Below are positions 44,428-53,749 of a stretch of 64,000 nt of DNA, one piece after another; positions within the stretch are counted from its first letter, which is position 1, and each line of letters opens with the position of its first letter. The notes under the pieces were generated by a model. The model worked only from the letters and a program-made list of their open reading frames with translations. It had not been told where the DNA came from and made no database searches. Origin of the DNA: Bacteroidota bacterium (GTDB taxonomy: Bacteria > Bacteroidota > Bacteroidia > Cytophagales > Spirosomataceae); contig JAIUOF010000002.1 of NCBI GenBank assembly GCA_020161355.1, positions 434,001-498,000 of the forward strand. Direction: 5' to 3'. The position numbers and the translations under genes are program-made.

Positions 44428-46116
44428 ATGATTAAAACTATTGTAAAAACTTATACCCTGACTGCAATACTATTTGGGTCACTAAGCTTGAAAGCCCAAA
44501 CTATTGAGCAGGCTGAGAAACATCTGGACGCTGAAAGATTTACTGCAGCGGCAAAAGCCATCAATGACCTTGCCACCTCAGCTCCTACCCCTGAGAATTT
44601 ATTTTTTAAAGGATATACCATCTTGGAAAGCCCGGGTTTGAATGCCGAAAGTATCAAAGCTGCACAGGCCGCCTTTGAAGCCGGATTAGCTGCTGATAAA
44701 AAAGGTAGCCCAATTAATGAAGTTGGCTTAGGAATGGTAAAATTAGCCTCAAAAGATATGGCAGGGGCAAAAGCCATTTTTGAGCAAGTGAAAAAAGATA
44801 CCAAACTCAAAAATACTGATGTACTTTACAGAATAGCTGAGGCCTACACTTTGTTTAGTCATGCTAACGACCCTGCTGAGGCGATCATGAATATTGACAT
44901 GGCAATTGAGAAATCAAAAGCCAAGGATAATCCTGAATATTATATAGTAAAAGCAGATGCTTTTATGCTTAAAAATGAAGGTGGTGATGCAATGAATGCT
45001 TTACAATATGCTGAAAAGACAGGAAAAAAACTTGGAAAAGTTTACGATAGAATGGCAAAAGTATGGCTTCAGGGTAAAAACTACAACGAAGCCGAAGCGG
45101 CAATCGCAAAAGGTATAGCGGCTGACCCTACTCACGCTCCATTATATAAATACCAAAGTTCGCTTTTCCAAAGCAGAGGCAAATGGAACGAAGCGGCTGC
45201 AGCTGCAAAAAAATATCTTGATAATTCTGACGGTGACTGTAAAGCAAAGTTGAGATATGCCAAACTTGCATTTGTGTCAAAAGACTATGAAAATGTTAAG
45301 AAAACTATCGAAGATATCAAAGATTGTAGTACCGACCCTTATGTTTACCGTATGAAAGGTATCATGAGTTTTGAAGAAAATGAGCCTGCAAAAGCTATTG
45401 AGTACCTGGGACTTTTTATCAAAAATCTTCCTGAAGACGAAAACGCTGCGATTGATTATGGTTTTACCGGTCGTTCATACTTTAATCTTCCTGGTGAAGG
45501 TGCTACCAGAATTTTAAACGATTCATTGGGAGTAATAAATATTGAAAAAGCTATTTCGTTAGGTGATACTACTTTCAACTATTGGGGTGATTTAACAGGA
45601 AAGTATGCTAAAGCAAAAGATTATGTTAATGCTGCTAAATATGGTGAAAGAGAAATATTAACCAAAAAGAAACCTTTAGCTTCCGAATTAGCCAGATTAG
45701 GAACCTATTTCGCCGGTGCTAAAAACTGGGCAAAAGCTGATGAATATGTTGTTAAAGCCTTAGACAAATACAATAATACCTGGCCTGCAGGTTACGCACT
45801 TAGTGCAAGGCTGAAATCGTATCAGGGTGACTCTACATTTAAAGCCAATTTTGGTTCAGCTCCCATGTATGAAAAATATCTGGAAGTACTAGGAGAAGCA
45901 AAATCTGATGCCAAGAATGGAAAAGATGTTAAAGAAGCCTATAAATATTTGGCAGGAAAAGAGTTTCAGGTTACAAAAAACCTAACCAAGGCAATAGAAT
46001 ACCTTGAAGCATATCTGAAACTTGATCCGGAAAATGAAGAGGTAAAAAAACAGCTTGAAATTATCAAAGCAACTCCGGCTCCAACAGGGGGAACCTCTCC
46101 GGGAGGTGGGCAGTAA
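44428..46116 (+). CDS. Secreted tetratricopeptide-repeat protein
   Basis: 562 residues from the ATG at 44428, which starts a clear signal peptide (ILFGSLSLKAQ). A longer frame from 44341 would bury that signal behind 29 polar residues. The body is a chain of TPR-like helices (for example EAEAAIAKGIAADPTHAPLY and AIEYLEAYLKLDPENEEV), ending in a Gly/Pro-rich tail (PTGGTSPGGGQ). Probably a periplasmic scaffold. It follows the PstS-like gene by 172 bp and ends at a terminator. Confidence 0.85.
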   Translation: MIKTIVKTYTLTAILFGSLSLKAQTIEQAEKHLDAERFTAAAKAINDLATSAPTPENLFFKGYTILESPGLNAESIKAAQAAFEAGLAADKKGSPINEVGLGMVKLASKDMAGAKAIFEQVKKDTKLKNTDVLYRIAEAYTLFSHANDPAEAIMNIDMAIEKSKAKDNPEYYIVKADAFMLKNEGGDAMNALQYAEKTGKKLGKVYDRMAKVWLQGKNYNEAEAAIAKGIAADPTHAPLYKYQSSLFQSRGKWNEAAAAAKKYLDNSDGDCKAKLRYAKLAFVSKDYENVKKTIEDIKDCSTDPYVYRMKGIMSFEENEPAKAIEYLGLFIKNLPEDENAAIDYGFTGRSYFNLPGEGATRILNDSLGVINIEKAISLGDTTFNYWGDLTGKYAKAKDYVNAAKYGEREILTKKKPLASELARLGTYFAGAKNWAKADEYVVKALDKYNNTWPAGYALSARLKSYQGDSTFKANFGSAPMYEKYLEVLGEAKSDAKNGKDVKEAYKYLAGKEFQVTKNLTKAIEYLEAYLKLDPENEEVKKQLEIIKATPAPTGGTSPGGGQ

Positions 46117-46134
46117 TTCTTGAATAAATCATAT

Positions 46135-46172
46135 TAGGAGAGTCACCCAAAATGGCTCTCCTATTTTTTTTA
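46135..46172 (+). terminator. Terminator after the TPR gene
   Basis: Stem 46135-46142 with 46156-46163, loop of 13 bases, then a run of T. Confidence 0.82.
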
Positions 46173-46288
46173 CCTTTATTTAACCATTTTTTATCTTATA
46201 TTTTTAAAAAAATTTTAATCTTTTTATAAGAATAATTATATTTATAAAAAATTTCATCCTTTAATCTTTTGTAAGCAAAAACTTAGAT

Positions 46289-46861
46289 ATGTACAATTTA
46301 GTAATATTTGGCCCTCCGGGTGCAGGAAAAGGAACACAGTCTGAAAAAATTATAGCCGAGTTTAATTTAGCTCATATTTCTACCGGGGATATGTTTCGTA
46401 TGCATATTTCAAATGATACAGAAATAGGAAAAAAAGTAAAACAAATATTGGCTGACGGACTTTTGGTTCCAGATTCTATTACTATAGAAATGCTTGAAGA
46501 AGAAGTTACAAAAAATCCTGATGTAAAAGGTTTTATATTTGACGGTTTTCCCCGAACAGTAAATCAGGCAGAAGCACTGGATACTTTTTTAGAAGGTAAA
46601 GGCGAAAAAATAAATCTCGTTTTACAACTTGATGTCAATCAGGATGTAATTAAAGAGCGAATTGCTGAAAGACAAAAAATCAGTGGGAGAGCCGATGATG
46701 ATGCTGAAAAACTGGTTAAAAGAATTGATGAGTATTTCTCAAAAACAATCCATGTATTACCTTTTTATGAAAATCAGGGAAAAGTCATAAAAGTAAATGG
46801 AATTGGCAAAATTGAAGATATTTATTCAGACATTTCCTCTGCCATAAAAGAAAGTATGTAA
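46289..46861 (+). CDS. adk: Adenylate kinase
   Basis: 190 residues, the short-lid form. The P-loop is GPPGAGKGTQ (about 7-16), then STGDMFRMHI, DGFPRT (about 84-89) and SGRADDDAEKLVKRI. It interconverts AMP, ADP and ATP in the cytoplasm. It follows a terminator and ends in its own terminator, so it is probably monocistronic. Confidence 0.97.
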   Translation: MYNLVIFGPPGAGKGTQSEKIIAEFNLAHISTGDMFRMHISNDTEIGKKVKQILADGLLVPDSITIEMLEEEVTKNPDVKGFIFDGFPRTVNQAEALDTFLEGKGEKINLVLQLDVNQDVIKERIAERQKISGRADDDAEKLVKRIDEYFSKTIHVLPFYENQGKVIKVNGIGKIEDIYSDISSAIKESM

Positions 46862-46886
46862 TAAATAAATTTTCATAATATTATTA

Positions 46887-46920
46887 AAACTCCGGCTAAT
46901 CACCGGAGTTTTTCTTTTTT
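46887..46920 (+). terminator. Terminator after adk
   Basis: Perfect 9-bp stem (46887-46895 with 46903-46911) and a T-rich tail. Confidence 0.88.
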
Positions 46921-46946
46921 AGTAACTCTATTTGAACTAAATAAGC

Positions 46947-46954
46947 TAATTTTG
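46947..46954 (+). promoter_or_regulatory. Candidate -7 box for obg
   Basis: TAATTTTG (then C), 20 bases before the obg ATG. No -33 element at standard spacing. Confidence 0.4.
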
Positions 46955-46974
46955 CAAAAAATTAAACAAACTAA

Positions 46975-47970
46975 ATGACTTCGAATTTTATTGATTATGT
47001 AAAAATCAACCTAAAGTCAGGTAATGGAGGAAGAGGATTTACTCACTTTAGGAGAGAGAAATTCGTTGACAAAGGTGGGCCTGACGGTGGTGATGGTGGT
47101 CGTGGTGGACACATAATTCTCAGAGGAAACAAACAACTCTGGACACTGATACATCTCAAATATCAGAAACATATAAAAGCTGATCATGGGGAATCCGGTG
47201 GTAAAAGCCGTAGTACAGGAAAACAAGGCAAAGACATATATATAGACGTGCCATTGGGTACAATTGCTAAAAATCCGGAGACTAACGAAAAACTGGCTGA
47301 AATCATCGATGATGGCCAGGAAGTCATTCTTCTGCCCGGAGGAATGGGCGGTCTGGGAAATTATCATTTTAAAACATCGACCAATCAGGCTCCGGAATAC
47401 AGTCAGCCGGGAATTTCGGGTCAGGAAGCATGGGTAATTCTGGAATTAAAACTTTTGGCAGATATTGGATTAGTAGGTTTTCCAAATGCAGGAAAGTCAA
47501 CACTCTTATCTACCATTTCGGCTGCCCGTCCTGAAATCGGAGATTATCCGTTCACTACCCTCGTTCCCAATCTTGGAGTGGTACAATATCATGACTTTAA
47601 GTCATTTGTGGTGGCTGACATTCCGGGAATAATTGAAGGAGCGTCAGAGGGAAAAGGACTTGGACTCCGATTTTTAAGACATATTGAAAGAAACTCAAAT
47701 TTGCTTTTTTTAATAGACAGCTCCGGTGAAAAACCCCTGAATGAATATAAAACACTGGTCAATGAATTAGAAAAATTTAATCCTGAACTATTGGACAAAG
47801 GCAGAATCATTGCATTTTCCAAAATGGATTTAATAAACAATACAACCAGAAAAAAAATTGAGAAAAAAATACCTCAAGGTTTGCCATACGTATTTTTCTC
47901 TTCGAAGACCAACGAAGGAATTGCAGAACTCAAAGACCTGATCTGGAATTCATTGAACGAAAATTCCTGA
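46975..47970 (+). CDS. obg: GTPase Obg/CgtA
   Basis: 331 residues. The Gly-rich Obg fold (about 1-158) includes [16 protein letters not shown] and [13 protein letters not shown]. The G domain has G1 [11 protein letters not shown] (about 167) and G3 DIPGI. The C-terminal OCT extension found in some species is absent, as usual in Bacteroidota. Obg associates with the 50S ribosomal subunit and is essential for ribosome assembly. Stands alone between adk and nuo. Confidence 0.97.
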   Translation: MTSNFIDYVKINLKSGNGGRGFTHFRREKFVDKGGPDGGDGGRGGHIILRGNKQLWTLIHLKYQKHIKADHGESGGKSRSTGKQGKDIYIDVPLGTIAKNPETNEKLAEIIDDGQEVILLPGGMGGLGNYHFKTSTNQAPEYSQPGISGQEAWVILELKLLADIGLVGFPNAGKSTLLSTISAARPEIGDYPFTTLVPNLGVVQYHDFKSFVVADIPGIIEGASEGKGLGLRFLRHIERNSNLLFLIDSSGEKPLNEYKTLVNELEKFNPELLDKGRIIAFSKMDLINNTTRKKIEKKIPQGLPYVFFSSKTNEGIAELKDLIWNSLNENS

Positions 47971-48045
47971 TTTTTTAAACAAAATCACGGTTATTTTGTA
48001 TTATAATCAGACAAAATCATCAAACTTAATAATAGTTTCTATTTT

Positions 48046-48076
48046 TTTGTTTCTATGTTTATACATACTAATTTTG
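48046..48076 (+). promoter_or_regulatory. Promoter of the nuo operon
   Basis: TTTG (48046-48049), 19-bp spacer, TAATTTTG (48069-48076), 15 bases before the nuoA ATG. A full match to the Bacteroidota consensus. Confidence 0.6.
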
Positions 48077-48091
48077 TAAAAAAATAATAAA

Positions 48092-48466
48092 ATGTCAAAG
48101 GGTCTTCCCATAGATTATATACCATTAATTATTCAATTTTTCGTTGCACTGGCTTTTGTTGGTGTAACAATTTTTGCGACGCACGTCTTAGGGCCACGAT
48201 TGAAAAGCAAAAGAAAAGAAGATCCATTTGAGTGTGGAATTGAAAGTCGGGGTGACGCGAGATTTCCCCTTTCGGTACGGTACTTCTTGATTGCAATCTT
48301 GTTTGTTCTCTTTGATGTCGAGGTTATTTTTATGTATCCCTGGGCAGTAAACTTTAAAAAACTTGGGTGGTTCGGTTTTACTGAAATGCTACTTTTTGTA
48401 GCCTTATTGATGGCTGGTTTTTTCTACATTTTAAAAAAAGGAGTTCTTAACTGGGACGAGGATTAA
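48092..48466 (+). CDS. nuoA: NADH-quinone oxidoreductase subunit A
   Basis: 124 residues, three TM helices (about 10-30, 65-85, 95-117) with the conserved loop [16 protein letters not shown] and [11 protein letters not shown]. NuoA is a small membrane-arm subunit at the junction with the peripheral arm of complex I. First gene of nuoA-J with a good promoter. Confidence 0.96.
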   Translation: MSKGLPIDYIPLIIQFFVALAFVGVTIFATHVLGPRLKSKRKEDPFECGIESRGDARFPLSVRYFLIAILFVLFDVEVIFMYPWAVNFKKLGWFGFTEMLLFVALLMAGFFYILKKGVLNWDED

Positions 48467-48483
48467 TAATATCCAAAAAAAGT

Positions 48484-49026
48484 ATGAGTAAAGTAAATAT
48501 TGTGGATGCTCCTGAAGGTTTTGAAGGTTCAGGTTTTTTTGCTACCTCATTAGATAAAATCATTGGTCTTGCCAGAAGTAATTCTCTCTGGCCACTTCCA
48601 TTTGCTACTTCTTGTTGTGGAATTGAGTTTATGGCCACCATGGGATCGCACTATGACATTTCGCGTTTTGGTTCAGAAAGACCTAGTTTTTCTCCAAGGC
48701 AAGCCGATGTATTGTTAGTAATGGGAACCATTGCCAAAAAAATGGCACCTGTTGTGAAGCAGGTATATCTTCAGATGTCAGAACCCAGATGGGTCATGGC
48801 AGTAGGTGCATGTGCCTCCTCCGGTGGCATTTTTGACACTTACTCGGTTTTACAGGGAATTGATCGTGTAATTCCTGTTGACGTTTATGTACCCGGATGT
48901 CCTCCAAGGCCCGAACAAATCATAGACGGACTGATGCAAATACAGGAATTGGCGAAAAATGAGTCTTTAAGGAGACGCAACACCGCTGAATACAAAGCAT
49001 TGCTTGATTCATATAAGGTACTTTAA
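48484..49026 (+). CDS. nuoB: NADH-quinone oxidoreductase subunit B
   Basis: 180 residues. Cluster N2 ligands are visible: the adjacent pair in TSCCGIEFM (about 39-40), one in VGACASSGG and one in [10 protein letters not shown]. NuoB passes electrons from the Fe-S chain to quinone in the peripheral arm. Starts 17 bp after nuoA. Confidence 0.97.
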   Translation: MSKVNIVDAPEGFEGSGFFATSLDKIIGLARSNSLWPLPFATSCCGIEFMATMGSHYDISRFGSERPSFSPRQADVLLVMGTIAKKMAPVVKQVYLQMSEPRWVMAVGACASSGGIFDTYSVLQGIDRVIPVDVYVPGCPPRPEQIIDGLMQIQELAKNESLRRRNTAEYKALLDSYKVL

Positions 49027-49036
49027 TATAACCATC

Positions 49037-49537
49037 ATGATACAAAATCAGGAAATAGTAGAGGATTTGGTAGGACATTTTGGAGAAAAGGTCTTTGCTT
49101 TTGAAGAGCCTTATGGTTTGCTTTCATTTTCGGTATCTCCGGCTGATATTATTGAAATAGTGACTTATCTGAGAGACCATAAATTATTCAAATTTAATTT
49201 TTTAACTGATATTACCGGGGTTCAATTTCCAGAGAATAAGGGTTTGGAATTTTGTGCCGTTTATCATTTACATAGCTGGAAAAACCGGGTGAGGCTTAGA
49301 ATAAAAGCCTTCATGCCGGCCGAAAAGCCCGAAGTACCTACTTTAACAGGCATGTTTGCCGGAGCCAACTGGATGGAAAGAGAAACATTTGATTTCTATG
49401 GCATCAATTTTCTGGGTCATCCAAATATGAAAAGAATTTTAAATATTGAAGAGATGGATTATCATCCTATGCGTAAAGAGTACCCTCTGGAAGACGCTAC
49501 CAGGAATGATAAAATAGATGCTTTGTTTGGCAGATAA
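49037..49537 (+). CDS. nuoC: NADH-quinone oxidoreductase subunit C
   Basis: 166 residues from the ATG at 49037, 10 bp after the nuoB stop; a longer start would overlap nuoB. The 30-kDa-subunit signature ERETFDFYGINFLGHPN and HPMRKEYPLE are at the C-terminal end. NuoC and NuoD are separate here (they are fused in E. coli). Confidence 0.95.
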   Translation: MIQNQEIVEDLVGHFGEKVFAFEEPYGLLSFSVSPADIIEIVTYLRDHKLFKFNFLTDITGVQFPENKGLEFCAVYHLHSWKNRVRLRIKAFMPAEKPEVPTLTGMFAGANWMERETFDFYGINFLGHPNMKRILNIEEMDYHPMRKEYPLEDATRNDKIDALFGR

Positions 49538-49546
49538 TCAGAATAG

Positions 49547-50788
49547 ATGATGGAAAAAGAAATATTAGCTCCAAAAACTGTTGGCGATGCATTGGCACTA
49601 AACGTTCCATTAGAAGAAGAGCGTGAATTGCACATCATGAATTTTGGTCCAACACACCCTGCCACTCATGGTATTTTTCAGAATATACTTACAATGGACG
49701 GAGAGAAAATTGTCTCATCCGAGCAGACTGTAGGTTATATTCACAGGGCATTCGAAAAAATTGCGGAAAGAAGACCCTTCTATCAAATTACCACCCTTAC
49801 TGACCGAATGAATTACTGCTCATCGCCTATCAATAATTTTGGCTGGCATATGACAGTAGAGAAACTCCTAGGAATCACCGTTCCTAAAAGAGCTGAGTAC
49901 ATTAGGGTAATCATGATGGAGCTTGCCAGAATCACCGACCACTTGATTTGTAACTCAATCCTTGGGGTTGACACCGGTGCTTATTCCGGTTTCTTGTATG
50001 TAATGCAAGAACGTGAAAAAGTATATGAAATCTATGAAGAGGTTTGTGGAGCAAGACTTACCACCAACATGGGTAGAATTGGCGGTATGGAAAGAGACCT
50101 ATCTCCTACCGCAATCAAAAAAATCAAGGATTTTGTAAATAATTCTATGCCTAAAGTGATGAAAGAATTTGAAGACCTGTTCGTAAGGAACAGAATCTTT
50201 AGAGATCGGACCATCAACGTGGGACCCATCAAAGTTGAACGGGCAATGGAATATGGTTTCACCGGACCCAACCTTAGAGCTGCCGGAGTCGATTATGATA
50301 TTAGAGTTATAGAACCTTATTCATCTTATCAGGATTTTGATTTTGAGGTTCCGGTTGGGCACAATGGTGATACTTTCGATAGATTTATGGTTAGAAATGC
50401 GGAAATTTGGGAAAGTTTGAAAATTATAAAACAAGCCATTGACAATTTACCTGGAGGCCCATATTATGCCAATGAAAATCATTACTATCTGCCTCCAAAA
50501 AAAGATGTTTACAGTAAAATGGAGGCTTTGATTTATCATTTCAAGATAGTAATGGGTGAAATTGATGCTCCTGCTGGCGAAATTTACCATGCAGTTGAAG
50601 GTGGAAACGGTGAATTGGGATTTTATCTGATCAGTGATGGCGGAAGGACACCCTATCGTTTGCACTTTAGAAGACCAGGTTTTATATACTATCAGGCATT
50701 CCCTGAAATGATTGAAGGACTTACCGTTTCTGATATTGTCCCAATCATGAGTAGTTTAAATGTTATCGCAGGCGAATTGGACGCTTAA
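49547..50788 (+). CDS. nuoD: NADH-quinone oxidoreductase subunit D
   Basis: 413 residues (two adjacent Met codons at the start). The 49-kDa-subunit motifs FGPTHPATHGIFQ (about 29) and VGYIHRAFEKIAE are seen, with the quinone-site His and Tyr regions intact and HFRRPGFIYYQAFPEM near the end. Forms the quinone chamber with NuoB. Confidence 0.97.
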   Translation: MMEKEILAPKTVGDALALNVPLEEERELHIMNFGPTHPATHGIFQNILTMDGEKIVSSEQTVGYIHRAFEKIAERRPFYQITTLTDRMNYCSSPINNFGWHMTVEKLLGITVPKRAEYIRVIMMELARITDHLICNSILGVDTGAYSGFLYVMQEREKVYEIYEEVCGARLTTNMGRIGGMERDLSPTAIKKIKDFVNNSMPKVMKEFEDLFVRNRIFRDRTINVGPIKVERAMEYGFTGPNLRAAGVDYDIRVIEPYSSYQDFDFEVPVGHNGDTFDRFMVRNAEIWESLKIIKQAIDNLPGGPYYANENHYYLPPKKDVYSKMEALIYHFKIVMGEIDAPAGEIYHAVEGGNGELGFYLISDGGRTPYRLHFRRPGFIYYQAFPEMIEGLTVSDIVPIMSSLNVIAGELDA

Positions 50789-50799
50789 TTTTACAGAAC

Positions 50800-51288
50800 A
50801 TGTCCGAAAAAATAGAATTTACAACAGAAAGACTTAAAAAAGTAGAAGAAATAATAGGTAGATACCCTGCTGACAGGAAAAAATCAGCACTTTTACCCAT
50901 TTTGCATCTGGCACAGGAGCAATATGGATGGTTAAGCTCTGCGACCATGGATTATGTTGCTTATATACTTGATATTCAACCTGTTGAGGTTTATGAAGTG
51001 GCTACTTTTTATACTATGTTTCATTTGGATCCGGTAGGAAAGCATGTTATTGAATATTGCAGAACGGGTCCTTGTTGTACCATGGGAGGCGAGGATGTTT
51101 ATGACCATTTAAAGCAAAAACTGGGAATTGGCAGTAACGAAACCACCAAAGACGGCCTTTTTACACTCAAAGAAGTAGAGTGCCTTGCCGCCTGCGGATG
51201 GGGACCATGTTTTCAGATACGAGAGCAGTTTTATATGCATCTGGACAATCAAAAAATTGACGAAATAATCGAAGATCTAAGTAAATAA
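50800..51288 (+). CDS. nuoE: NADH-quinone oxidoreductase subunit E
   Basis: 162 residues, thioredoxin-like [2Fe-2S] protein. The four ligands are in CRTGPCC and CLAACGWGP. Part of the NADH dehydrogenase module with NuoF and NuoG. Its stop overlaps the nuoF start (TAATG). Confidence 0.97.
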   Translation: MSEKIEFTTERLKKVEEIIGRYPADRKKSALLPILHLAQEQYGWLSSATMDYVAYILDIQPVEVYEVATFYTMFHLDPVGKHVIEYCRTGPCCTMGGEDVYDHLKQKLGIGSNETTKDGLFTLKEVECLAACGWGPCFQIREQFYMHLDNQKIDEIIEDLSK

Positions 51289-52634
51289 TGGCTTCAGATA
51301 TTAAAATATTAACCGACAGAATCAACATTCCGGGTATTGAAACTTTCGAAGTTTACCGAAAAAATGGAGGATATGAGGCCGTAGAAAAGGCCTTGAAGAA
51401 AATGTCCCCCGATGAGGTAGTAGAAGAAGTTAAAAAGTCAGGAATAAGAGGTCGTGGTGGTGCCGGTTTCCCAATGGGCATGAAGTGGAGTTTTCTTGCA
51501 AAACCGGAAGGCATACCCAGATACCTCGTTTGTAATGGTGACGAATCCGAACCCGGGACCTTTAAAGATCACTACCTTATGAAAAACATTCCTCATCTTT
51601 TAATAGAGGGGATGATTGTTTCAAGTTTTGCATTGGGAGCCACCAAATCTTTTATTTATGTTCGGGGTGAATTGATGTATGTGATCAGAATCCTCGAAAA
51701 AGCAATTGAAGAAGCCAAAAACGCAGGTTTTCTTGGAAAAAACATACTGGGTTCCGGTTATGATTTGGAATTGGTGGTGCAACCTGGTGGTGGTGCATAT
51801 ATTTGTGGAGAAGAAACCGCCCTTCTGGAATCATTGGAGGGAAAAAGAGGAAATCCGAGAAATAAGCCACCATTCCCTGCTGTAAAAGGGCTTTACCAGT
51901 CCCCAACAGTTGTCAACAACGTGGAATCTATTTCAACGACTCCATGGATTATCAATCATGGTGGTGATGAATATGCGAAATTGGGAATAGGAAAAAGTAC
52001 AGGTACAAAATTAATTTCTGCCTCGGGACACGTAAAAAGACCGGGAGTTTACGAAATCGAATTGGGCCTTCCGGTTGAAGAATTTATATATTCTGACCAA
52101 TATCTGGGTGGAATCAGAGATGGTCACCATCTAAAAGCCGTAGTTGCCGGCGGGTCTTCAGTTCCAATTTTGCCTGCTAATTTAATTTTGAAAACCGCAA
52201 ATGGTGAGCCTCGCCTCATGTCATATGAATCACTCTCAGATGGTGGATTCGCAACTGGAACCATGCTTGGTTCTGGTGGATTTATTGCGATGGACGAAAC
52301 CACCTGTATCGTTAGAAATACCTGGAATTTCTCCAGATTCTATCATCATGAATCTTGTGGTCAATGCTCACCCTGCAGAGAAGGAACCGGTTGGATGGAA
52401 AAGGTACTTTTCAAAATCGAACATGGCCAGGGTAAAATGTCAGACATTGATCTTTTAGTAGATGTAGCCAAAAGAATCGAAGGAAATACGATTTGTCCAT
52501 TGGGTGATGCTGCTGCCTGGCCGGTAGGAAGTGCGATCAGACACTTCAGAGATGAGTTTGAGTGGCATATCACACATCCTCACGAAGCTACACAAAAAGG
52601 AGCCGTATTTAGTAATGAAAGCATTCTGGTTTAA
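51288..52634 (+). CDS. nuoF: NADH-quinone oxidoreductase subunit F
   Basis: 448 residues. NADH and FMN sites are GRGGAGFPMGMKWSF (about 60) and GAYICGEETALLESLEG. The [4Fe-4S] N3 ligands are in CGQCSPCREG and the later GNTICPLGD. Entry point of electrons into complex I. Overlaps nuoE by one base. Confidence 0.97.
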   Translation: MASDIKILTDRINIPGIETFEVYRKNGGYEAVEKALKKMSPDEVVEEVKKSGIRGRGGAGFPMGMKWSFLAKPEGIPRYLVCNGDESEPGTFKDHYLMKNIPHLLIEGMIVSSFALGATKSFIYVRGELMYVIRILEKAIEEAKNAGFLGKNILGSGYDLELVVQPGGGAYICGEETALLESLEGKRGNPRNKPPFPAVKGLYQSPTVVNNVESISTTPWIINHGGDEYAKLGIGKSTGTKLISASGHVKRPGVYEIELGLPVEEFIYSDQYLGGIRDGHHLKAVVAGGSSVPILPANLILKTANGEPRLMSYESLSDGGFATGTMLGSGGFIAMDETTCIVRNTWNFSRFYHHESCGQCSPCREGTGWMEKVLFKIEHGQGKMSDIDLLVDVAKRIEGNTICPLGDAAAWPVGSAIRHFRDEFEWHITHPHEATQKGAVFSNESILV

Positions 52635-52652
52635 AAATTCTAAAGCGAATTA

Positions 52653-53738
52653 ATGGAAGCAACTCAATTAATAAAAGTAACAGTAGATGGCAAAACAGTA
52701 GAGGTACCTTTAGGCACCACTATTATGGAAGCCGCCAGAATGATTGGGCCTGAGGTAGCTCCTCCGGCAATGTGTTATTATAAGCCTCTTAAAGGTTCAG
52801 GTGGTAAGTGCCGTGCCTGTCTTGTAAAAGTAGCTCAGGGCTCTGAAAAAGACCCGAGACCAATGCCAAAATTAGTAGCTTCATGTATCACGCAGGCACA
52901 GGATGGAATGTTAGTCGAGAACTTCAGCAACCCTGATGTGGTAAATGCCAGAAAAGGAATTGTTGAGTTTCTGCTTATCAACCACCCCCTTGATTGTCCT
53001 GTATGCGATCAGGCGGGCGAATGCCATTTGCAAGATTTCGCATTTGAACACGGTCTGGGCACAACGCGATATGAGGAAGAAAGAAGAACTTTTGAAACAG
53101 AAGATATAGGTGATAAAATTCAACTGAATAAAAACCGCTGTATTCTTTGTTACAGATGTGTTTATACTTCCGAACAAATTACCGACAGCCGTGTGCATGG
53201 TGTTATGTACAGGGGCGATCATGCCGAAATAAGTACTTATATTTCAAAAGCGATAGACAATGACTTCTCAGGCAATGTTATTGACGTTTGTCCTGTAGGT
53301 GCTCTTACCGACAAAACATATCGTTTCAAAAGTCGTGTGTGGTTCTCGAAACCGGTTGATGCACATTGTACGTGTGAAAAGTGCTCAGGAAAAGTAAATC
53401 TTTGGTATAAAGGTGAAGAAGTGATCAGAGTAACCGCCCGAAAAAATCAATGGGGTGAAGTTGAGGACTTTATTTGTAATGATTGCAGATATGAGAAAAA
53501 GAAAACCAGTGACTGGGTGATAGAAGGGCCAACCAAAACACCAAGGCATTCTGTAATTTCTGCCAACAAATACGGCTCAAATACCATCAAAAAGCCTGAA
53601 TTTGCATTAAAATTTGCAGCAGAAAATTTCAAAAATATTGAGGATCAAAGAGAATACAATAAGACACTCGAAGAGATCAAAAAGAGTGAGGATTATAAAT
53701 CTCTGATGTCAAAAAACAAAGCTTTGTTAAGCAAGTAA
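52653..53738 (+). CDS. nuoG: NADH-quinone oxidoreductase subunit G, short form
   Basis: 361 residues, far shorter than the 700-900 residues of full-length NuoG. Present are the [2Fe-2S] ferredoxin domain (AMCYYKPL, GGKCRACLVKV, SCITQ), the His-Cys3 cluster (HPLDCPVCDQAGECH), the NILCYRC-like CILCYRCV and VCPVGAL cluster, and a Cys cluster CTCEKCSGK with CNDC. The molybdopterin-like C-terminal domain is missing. This short form appears usual in related bacteria (from memory). Confidence 0.93.
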   Translation: MEATQLIKVTVDGKTVEVPLGTTIMEAARMIGPEVAPPAMCYYKPLKGSGGKCRACLVKVAQGSEKDPRPMPKLVASCITQAQDGMLVENFSNPDVVNARKGIVEFLLINHPLDCPVCDQAGECHLQDFAFEHGLGTTRYEEERRTFETEDIGDKIQLNKNRCILCYRCVYTSEQITDSRVHGVMYRGDHAEISTYISKAIDNDFSGNVIDVCPVGALTDKTYRFKSRVWFSKPVDAHCTCEKCSGKVNLWYKGEEVIRVTARKNQWGEVEDFICNDCRYEKKKTSDWVIEGPTKTPRHSVISANKYGSNTIKKPEFALKFAAENFKNIEDQREYNKTLEEIKKSEDYKSLMSKNKALLSK

Positions 53739-53749
53739 ACATTTTCTAA

